12,712 bases of DNA from Firmicutes bacterium UBA5500 (GTDB lineage Bacteria > Bacillota > UBA994 > UBA5500). The number at the start of each line of letters is the position of its first letter. Position 1 is the first letter of the stretch. The DNA lies in contig DIPA01000039.1 of the NCBI GenBank assembly GCA_002427055.1, positions 1 through 12,712 of the forward strand, in the 5' to 3' direction. This document shows, piece after piece, positions 8,204 through 12,712 of the stretch. The notes under the pieces were generated by a model. The model saw nothing but the letters and a program-made list of their open reading frames with translations, had not been told where the DNA came from and searched no databases. Made by a program: the position numbers and the translations under genes.

Positions 8204-9100
8204 TTATTTACCTCGCAGATGTGTTTCTAGAACCTGCGCAATCTCAAACGATTCTACCTTCAACGCCTCAACTGCTACATCAAGCATAGCTTGCATCGGC
8301 AAGAGCCCAATTATCTCACTACCTACAATACCGACGCCGGCTTCAGCTGCATAAGCTTTGATGGCCTCATAAACTGGCAGTAGCCCAGTCACAGTAAAGT
8401 CTACCATGTTCATACTAACCTGCGCCAAGTTGCGTTCACCCAGCATCACACCGAGTGCCTTAACTGCCTTAAATCCCCCACCCGATTCACGGACACGTTT
8501 GGCAATGCGCTTGGCCAATTTAAGATTATCAGTATCCAAATTAACATTGAAAGCCACGAGCGGTGGACGTGCACCAACGGCAGTAATACCGGCTGTTGGG
8601 TGCAATTTGGCTTCACCAAAGTCAGGACGCCGTTCAGGCTCCATAATTGTGTCACGTATTCCTTCGAACTCGCCACGTCTTACATCGGCTAGGTTCTGAC
8701 GTTCGGGTATGCGGGCAGCACGCTCATATAGATATACGGGAATGCTAAGCTCCCTAGCAATACGCTCTCCTAAAGCACTCGCAAGCTCAACACACTCTTC
8801 CATAGTCACTTCGCCTAAGGGCACAAAGGGAATTACATCGGTTGCCCCCATGCGTGGATGTTCGCCTTGATGCACATTGAGGTCGATTAGCTCACTAGCC
8901 TTGCGACAGCAACGAAAAGCGGCTTCACTAACCGCTTGTGGTTCACCAATAAAGGTAACCACTACTCGGTTATGGTCATGATCGGGGTTAACATCTAGCA
9001 CAGTTACACCGGGTACACCTTTAGCCTGCGCCACAATAGCTTCTATTACTTCCGGCCGACGACCTTCGCTAAAATTAGGGACACACTCAACAACACGCAT
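8204..9100 (-). CDS. ftcD: Glutamate formimidoyltransferase
   Basis: Transfers the formimino group of N-formiminoglutamate to THF, releasing glutamate. The protein is the stand-alone transferase of about 298 residues, equal to the N-terminal two domains of animal FTCD. Motifs are the N-terminal VECVPNFSEGR (about 3-13), DHDHNRVVVTF (40-50), HQGEHPRMGATDVIPFVPL (77-95) whose His81 corresponds to the catalytic His of the family, and KLHPTAGITAVGAR. I place the start at the ATG at 9100 because family members begin just before this VECVPNFSEGR motif and AAGGAG (9112-9117) lies 11 nt upstream. In-frame GTG at 9112 and ATG at 9109 would overlap or crowd that site. It lies about 56 nt after hutH. 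Confidence 0.96.
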   Translation of the reverse strand: MRVVECVPNFSEGRRPEVIEAIVAQAKGVPGVTVLDVNPDHDHNRVVVTFIGEPQAVSEAAFRCCRKASELIDLNVHQGEHPRMGATDVIPFVPLGEVTMEECVELASALGERIARELSIPVYLYERAARIPERQNLADVRRGEFEGIRDTIMEPERRPDFGEAKLHPTAGITAVGARPPLVAFNVNLDTDNLKLAKRIAKRVRESGGGFKAVKALGVMLGERNLAQVSMNMVDFTVTGLLPVYEAIKAYAAEAGVGIVGSEIIGLLPMQAMLDVAVEALKVESFEIAQVLETHLRGK

Positions 9101-9156
9101 GTTCCTCATCACTCCTTATCAATGTTGGTTAAAATGCAGTTACTTAGAAATCGCGA

Positions 9157-10698
9157 TTAGTAGCTAGAGAGCGCGGGCAATAAAGGCTCGCCTGTTCCCA
9201 CCACTGCCTGTAGCAAAGCTCCACTCCGTAGTAACTCAGCTGCCTGCCGCAGATCAGGATACATGATGCGGTCATCTTCCAGCATAGGAACTGTCTTGCG
9301 CAATAAGCTATAAGCAGACACAGTTAGAGGCGATAAACCGTCTGTATCCTGTAAGTCGAGGGCTTGGCAAGCTGCTAGATACTCGATAGCTAGCACGTTC
9401 TGGACGTTTTTGATTACCCGACGCAGCTTACGGGCCCCGATAGTGCCCATGCTAACGTGATCTTCCTGATTAGCAGACGAAGGAATAGAATCAACACTGG
9501 CTGGATGAGATAACACCTTGTTCTCACTAACCAAGGAAGCTGCTGTATATTGTGCAATCATGAAGCCAGAGTTGAGCCCACCATGCTTACTCAAGAAAGC
9601 AGGCAAACCTGAAAGCTGAGGGTTAACCAAGCGTTCAATACGTCTCTCGGCGATATTAGCCAGTTCCGACATCGCAATCGTCAGATAATCAGCAGGTAAG
9701 GCGAGGGGTTCTCCATGGAAGTTCCCAGCGGAAATACTGTCACCCTGCTCAGCAAAAACCAAGGGGTTATCTGTAGTACTGTTCATCTCAATACTAACAA
9801 TTTCTCCAACATGGCGCCACCCATTATATACAGCGCCATGCACTTGCGGGATACAACGCAAGCTATAAGCATCTTGCACCCTTAACTCACTAGGGGCTGT
9901 ATTCAACTTGCTACCAGCCAACAGGCGCAGCATGCCTGCACTGACAGCAACTTGACCGACATGGGGTCGAACTTGACTCACTCTGGGGTCGTAAGCAGCT
10001 TGAATACCTCTTAGAGCTTGTGACGTAAGGCTGGCTGTAATCAAGGCTGTCTGCTGCAATTCAAAAGCATCAACGACTGCCAGAGTAAGCAAAGCCAACA
10101 TAATCTGGGTGCCATTAATTAGAGCCAGACCTTCCTTAGCACTGAGTTTGATTGGTTTTAAGCCTGCCAGATGCAAAGCTTCTGCTCCCGTATACTGTTT
10201 GCCTTGATAGAGAGCTTCTCCTTCCCCTAGCAATACTAAAATCATATGAGAAAGAGGTGCCAAATCGCCACTAGCGCCAAGAGAACCCTGACAAGGAACC
10301 AAGGGCGTTACGCCTTTGTTGAGCATATCAATCATCAGTTGTACCGTCTCTAGCTTAGCACCGGAGTAACCCTTGGCCAATGAATTGGTGCGCAGCAGCA
10401 TAGCGGCCCGCACAACTTCGCACGGCAAATACTCACCTACTCCGCAAGCATGAGAGAAAATGAGATTTTGTTGTAGGAGAGCTGAAGCATCCTTATCGAT
10501 ATAAGTGTCACTAAACATGCCAAAACCGGTTGTAATACCGTAAACAATACGCTCCTGCTCTACCATTTCTTCGACTAGTTGCCGTGCAGCCGCTAAGCGC
10601 TTTTTGGCTGGTTCATTAAGCGTAACCTTAGCACCCTCTCGTGCAACTGCCACTACGTCCTGAAAGCGTAACCCTTCACCACTCACACTAATAGTCAT
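9157..10698 (-). CDS. hutH: Histidine ammonia-lyase
   Basis: Removes ammonia from L-histidine to give trans-urocanate, the entry step of the pathway. The 513 residues are the normal length. The MIO prosthetic group would form from Ala142-Ser143-Gly144 in GSLGASGDLAPLSHM. Other active-site landmarks are Tyr53 in VYGITTGFG, His83 in SHACGVGE, VQDAYSLRCIPQVHGAV, EMNSTTDNPLVF, SAGNFHGEPLALP and SANQEDHVSMG. The ATG at 10698 follows GGAGG by 6 nt. It is the first full gene of the operon and lies about 68 nt downstream of an intrinsic terminator, implying controlled readthrough or an undetected promoter between the two. Confidence 0.98.
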   Translation of the reverse strand: MTISVSGEGLRFQDVVAVAREGAKVTLNEPAKKRLAAARQLVEEMVEQERIVYGITTGFGMFSDTYIDKDASALLQQNLIFSHACGVGEYLPCEVVRAAMLLRTNSLAKGYSGAKLETVQLMIDMLNKGVTPLVPCQGSLGASGDLAPLSHMILVLLGEGEALYQGKQYTGAEALHLAGLKPIKLSAKEGLALINGTQIMLALLTLAVVDAFELQQTALITASLTSQALRGIQAAYDPRVSQVRPHVGQVAVSAGMLRLLAGSKLNTAPSELRVQDAYSLRCIPQVHGAVYNGWRHVGEIVSIEMNSTTDNPLVFAEQGDSISAGNFHGEPLALPADYLTIAMSELANIAERRIERLVNPQLSGLPAFLSKHGGLNSGFMIAQYTAASLVSENKVLSHPASVDSIPSSANQEDHVSMGTIGARKLRRVIKNVQNVLAIEYLAACQALDLQDTDGLSPLTVSAYSLLRKTVPMLEDDRIMYPDLRQAAELLRSGALLQAVVGTGEPLLPALSSY

Positions 10699-10748
10699 CT
10701 GTATCCTCCATTCTTGTCTTGACTAATCCTTGGAATTCCTTTATCTCG

Positions 10749-10835
10749 TTAACACGCTAAAGGAGTAAAAAAAGCAGCTCCCCAGGGAACTGCTATTGAT
10801 ATGATTTGTCGCCAACTATAAGGCTGTTGAGACAT
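10749..10835 (-). CDS. Candidate 28-residue leader peptide overlapping the hutH attenuator
   Basis: A short ORF begins with ATG at 10835 and ends with TAA at 10751-10749. A GGGAGG ribosome binding site (10849-10844) sits exactly 8 nt upstream. The peptide begins MSQQPYSWRQ, then has a hydrophobic stretch (ISIAVPWGAAFF) and ends TPLAC, with two Trp and no His. Codons 14-23 run through the whole terminator hairpin and its U-tract, so a translating ribosome would disrupt the terminator. An in-frame ATG at 10859 would extend it by eight residues but lacks a well-spaced ribosome binding site. It is too short to judge coding potential by composition, and homology is unknown. Confidence 0.33.
   Translation of the reverse strand: MSQQPYSWRQIISIAVPWGAAFFTPLAC
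10767..10794 (-). terminator. Intrinsic terminator (putative attenuator) upstream of hutH
   Basis: On the minus strand AGCAGTTCC (10794-10786) pairs with GGAGCTGCT (10781-10773) around a CTGG loop. This gives a 9-bp stem with one G-U pair, followed at once by a run of Ts (10773-10767). It is a strong Rho-independent terminator by form. No annotated gene ends immediately upstream on this strand: ftsH is terminated at about 11720 and the gene between is on the other strand. It therefore most likely ends a leader RNA starting near 10921. The AGCAGT of the 5' arm is repeated upstream at 10891-10886, so that copy could compete for the 3' arm. Confidence 0.8.
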
Positions 10836-10927
10836 AAGAAGAGCCTCCCATCTAGTCATAGCCTTTCGCCCGTTGATCTACCCTTACTGCTCTTCGCCAG
10901 CGAATGTCCTTTTCCTCTTTTCAATCA

Positions 10928-10956
10928 CTTACACTACTACTTTTTCTTGACGGCAA
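10928..10956 (-). promoter_or_regulatory. Weak candidate promoter for the hut operon
   Basis: TTGCCG (10956-10951), a 17-bp spacer and TGTAAG (10933-10928) on the minus strand give 4/6 matches in each box. Transcription would begin near 10921, upstream of the attenuator. It is the best-spaced candidate I found, but the match is poor and an activator would probably be needed. Confidence 0.25.
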
Positions 10957-10975
10957 CATGATTGGTTGTTAGCAT
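10947..10975 (+). promoter_or_regulatory. Candidate promoter for the spoIIM-family gene
   Basis: TTGACG (10947-10952), a 17-bp spacer and TAGCAT (10970-10975) match 5/6 and 4/6 of the sigma-A consensus. Its -35 box overlaps that of the opposite hut candidate by 2 bp. Transcription would start near 10982, about 85 nt before the ATG at 11068. A sporulation sigma factor could instead be used and would not be recognised this way. Confidence 0.35.
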
Positions 10976-11031
10976 GAAGGTAACTGAAGACAAAAGTTAC
11001 ATTAGCGTTCCCTAGATGACTAGCTGTTAGC
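10958..11031. repeat. Pair of imperfect 16-bp direct repeats in the hutH-spoIIM intergenic region
   Basis: ATGATTGGTTGTTAGC (10958-10973) and ATGACTAGCTGTTAGC (11016-11031) agree at 13 of 16 positions (ATGAYTRGYTGTTAGC) and are 58 bp apart. The first copy overlaps the -10 box of the plus-strand promoter candidate and lies directly upstream of the hut -35 candidate. Paired regulator sites are one reading; chance or old duplication is another. Confidence 0.4.
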
Positions 11032-11067
11032 CATATACGGCTTGAAAAATCTGCAAGGAGGAATTTG

Positions 11068-11697
11068 ATGAACATAACTCGCCCAGGGTTATTAAGCCGC
11101 TATCGTAGCTACTTGATTGCGGCAACTGTTCTGTTCGTCGTCGGCATATTACTCGGCATAACTCTATCCATCTACTATCCCGAGCTCATTCAGCAGGCAG
11201 TGACGCAAATAGAAGAACAACTAAGACGTCTGGGGCAAGATGTTTTTCAAAGCAAGTTCAGCCAAGGGGTATGGATCCTCTTCCTGCATAACCTTAGGGC
11301 CTTGGGCTTGATAGCTGTGCTTGGCCTTCTGTTAGGTATTTATCCTGTCTTCGCCATGCTATTTAACGGCCTAATCATTGGGGTAGTCGGCGTAATGTCA
11401 ATGCAAACTACCACAATTGCGGGCTTCCTTGCAGGTATTGTTCCTCATGGTATCTTGGAGATACCAGCGATATTGCTGGGTGCTAGCTTAGGTTTGCGGC
11501 TTGGTATTGCACCTTTGTTTAGTCGCAAAAAAAGCCCTTTTGCCACTCCCAAACCTAACGCTTGGCAAGGATATAGACGAGAATTGGCAGCAGGCCTTAG
11601 GCTGCTCGTCCTCTGTACAGCCTTGCTTTTCCTGGCTGCAATTATCGAAGTCGGCATAACACCGCATATAATGGCGCTCTTTACACCAGGCACCTAA
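11068..11697 (+). CDS. spoIIM: Stage II sporulation protein M (SpoIIM) family membrane protein
   Basis: SpoIIM works with SpoIID and SpoIIP in peptidoglycan remodelling during forespore engulfment; it is the membrane anchor of that complex. The 209-residue protein has hydrophobic segments at about 14-35, 67-91, 92-112, 117-147 and 174-194. It carries the family-typical HNLRALGLIAVLG (74-86), GIVPHGILEIPAILLGASLG (123-142) and AAIIEVGITP (190-199) pieces. The ATG at 11068 is preferred over the adjacent TTG at 11065 because AAGGAGG ends 6 nt before it. It stands alone between two minus-strand units and is followed by a bidirectional terminator. Whether it is the engulfment SpoIIM itself or a family paralogue cannot be decided here, so the symbol is provisional. 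Confidence 0.85.
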   Translation: MNITRPGLLSRYRSYLIAATVLFVVGILLGITLSIYYPELIQQAVTQIEEQLRRLGQDVFQSKFSQGVWILFLHNLRALGLIAVLGLLLGIYPVFAMLFNGLIIGVVGVMSMQTTTIAGFLAGIVPHGILEIPAILLGASLGLRLGIAPLFSRKKSPFATPKPNAWQGYRRELAAGLRLLVLCTALLFLAAIIEVGITPHIMALFTPGT

Positions 11698-11716
11698 TCA
11701 AGCAACCCATTCAAAC

Positions 11717-11759
11717 AAAAACGGGATTATCCCTTCATGAGGGGATAATCCCGTTTTTT
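11717..11759. terminator. Strong bidirectional terminator between spoIIM and ftsH
   Basis: A 16-bp stem (11718-11733 with 11742-11757; core ACGGGATTATCCC) encloses an 8-nt loop. It has a T-run after it on the plus strand (11754-11759) and an A-run before it (11717-11721) that becomes a U-tract on the minus strand. It can serve both convergent genes. Confidence 0.92.
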
Positions 11760-11761
11760 GC

Positions 11762-12712
11762 TTATGCCTCTGTGTTCTCAGGTTCTGTCGTTGGGTCCTG
11801 TTGCTCGGTTGCTTCTACTTGTTGATCCTGCATGATAACAGCGACTTCATCACCACGCAGGGTCTCTTTTTCAAGCAAGGTATTAGCAAGTTGCTCTAGC
11901 TTATTATGGTTATTGCGAATCAAAGTATCTGCCTCAGCGTAACATTCTTCCATGATCTTACGAATCTCTTTATCAATGGAAAAAGCTATCTCCTCGCTAT
12001 AGTTACGCTGCCTAGATATATCTCTTCCCAAGAAAACCTGATGATCTTCTTTATGACCAAAAGAGATAGGACCAAGCTCTTCACTCATGCCATATTCCAT
12101 GACCATGCGACGTGCTAAGCTGGTGGCCTGCTCCAGATCATTTTCTGCTCCGGTGCTTACCTCACCGAGCACCTGCTCCTCAGCCACTCGACCGGCTAAT
12201 AAGGCCTTAATGTTATTCAACATTTCACTCTTAGTCATCATAAAACGATCTTCTTTAGGTAGATGAATAACCATCCCACCCGCGTTCCCACGCGGCACAA
12301 TGCTGACTATGTGAATACGGTCTGTATTAGGTAATAGATAACGCACCAAGGCGTGCCCTGCCTCGTGAAAAGCAACTAGGCGACGCTCATCTTCTCCTAA
12401 AACACGAGTCTTTTTGGCAGGACCGGCAATCACGCGACTTATCGATTCTTCCAGTTCACCCATGCCAACTCGTTGCTTATTTCTTCTGGCAGATAATAAG
12501 GCACCCTCATTGACCAGATTCTCGAGGTCTGCAGCCGTAAAACCAGAGGTCTGTCGGGCAAGTATGTCGATGTTAACATTCTCATCCATAGGTTTATTGC
12601 GCGTATGCAACTTGAGAATCGCTTCTCTCTCCTTGATGTTCGGCCTACCAACAGTCACCTGTCGATCGAAGCGGCCTGGTCGCAAAAGCGCAGGATCCAA
12701 AATATCTGGGCG
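11762..12712 (-). CDS. ftsH: ATP-dependent zinc metalloprotease FtsH, C-terminal part
   Basis: Membrane-anchored AAA+ protease that degrades membrane and short-lived cytoplasmic proteins. The last 316 codons are present; the N-terminal membrane segments, Walker A and Walker B lie beyond the right edge. The open frame continues through the edge, and the first visible residues RPDILDPALLRPGRFD are the end of the AAA second region of homology with its arginines. A small helical AAA lid follows, then the protease domain with the zinc motif HEAGH (about 12353-12367) and the third ligand Asp in TGAENDLEQAT. The C-terminal tail is acidic and Gln/Glu/Thr rich, as is common in the family. The TAA stop lies next to the bidirectional terminator. 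Confidence 0.97.
   Translation of the reverse strand, partial: RPDILDPALLRPGRFDRQVTVGRPNIKEREAILKLHTRNKPMDENVNIDILARQTSGFTAADLENLVNEGALLSARRNKQRVGMGELEESISRVIAGPAKKTRVLGEDERRLVAFHEAGHALVRYLLPNTDRIHIVSIVPRGNAGGMVIHLPKEDRFMMTKSEMLNNIKALLAGRVAEEQVLGEVSTGAENDLEQATSLARRMVMEYGMSEELGPISFGHKEDHQVFLGRDISRQRNYSEEIAFSIDKEIRKIMEECYAEADTLIRNNHNKLEQLANTLLEKETLRGDEVAVIMQDQQVEATEQQDPTTEPENTEA

Noticed and set aside
9101..9112. Upstream starts for ftcD (GTG at 9112, ATG at 9109)
   Set aside because: They overlap or lie 2 nt from the AAGGAG site and would add residues before the conserved VECVPNFSEGR start region; the ATG at 9100 fits better.
10861..10930. Possible T-box or ZTP riboswitch in the hutH leader (AGAGGAAAAGGAC, AAGGGTAG...CGGGCG and CTGGCGAA resemblances)
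   Set aside because: The conserved T-box sequence (AGGGTGGNACCGCG) is not present next to the terminator, and the ZTP 3' core is missing. The resemblance is limited to short pieces.
10767..10945. HutP-type NAG triplet array before the hutH terminator
   Set aside because: NAG triplets occur, but only one pair shows the 7-nt periodicity expected for HutP sites. This is no better than chance in a purine-rich region.
1..12712. CRISPR arrays, insertion sequences, tRNA or rRNA genes, prophage or defence genes
   Set aside because: I saw no repeated spacer array, transposase-like protein, RNA gene signature or defence-type domain anywhere in the window.

Overview
This window looks like chromosome from an anaerobic, spore-forming member of the Bacillota (Clostridia-like). 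The case for this is inference from gene content: a SpoIIM-family engulfment protein, a clostridial-style histidine-to-formate pathway using tetrahydrofolate, a NadA/NadB/NadC quinolinate route, strong AGGAGG-type ribosome binding sites and intrinsic terminators. The species cannot be fixed from the sequence alone.

Layout, left to right. (1) Positions 1-2736, minus strand: the nadA-nadB-nadC operon for de novo NAD synthesis, with nadC cut by the window edge, driven by a near-consensus promoter at 2873-2901 and a leader of about 130 nt. (2) Positions 3040-4419, plus strand: a multi-span membrane protein with a large extracytoplasmic N-terminal part and a degenerate CPBP-like C-terminal half. 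It converges on the next operon at a terminator hairpin (4426-4456). (3) Positions 4523-10698, minus strand: a five-gene histidine degradation operon, transcribed hutH - ftcD - hutI - fchA - fhs. (4) Positions 10699-11067: an intergenic region with candidate overlapping divergent promoters and, on the hutH side, an intrinsic terminator preceded by a small ORF with a good ribosome binding site. (5) Positions 11068-11697, plus strand: a SpoIIM-family membrane protein. (6) Positions 11762-12712, minus strand: the C-terminal part of the FtsH membrane protease, separated from spoIIM by a strong bidirectional terminator.

How the genes work together: HutH makes urocanate, HutI makes formiminoglutamate, FtcD moves the formimino group to THF (releasing glutamate), FchA makes methenyl-THF, and Fhs run in reverse can release formate and make ATP. 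Urocanase (HutU) and methenyl-THF cyclohydrolase (FolD) are needed for this chain but are not in the window. NadA, NadB and NadC convert aspartate and dihydroxyacetone phosphate to nicotinate mononucleotide.

Most of the window is ordinary metabolism. The element most worth a second look is the hutH leader (about 10749-10921), which has the form of a transcription attenuator whose terminator lies inside a short translatable ORF. I could not match it to a known riboswitch, T-box or HutP-type site by eye.
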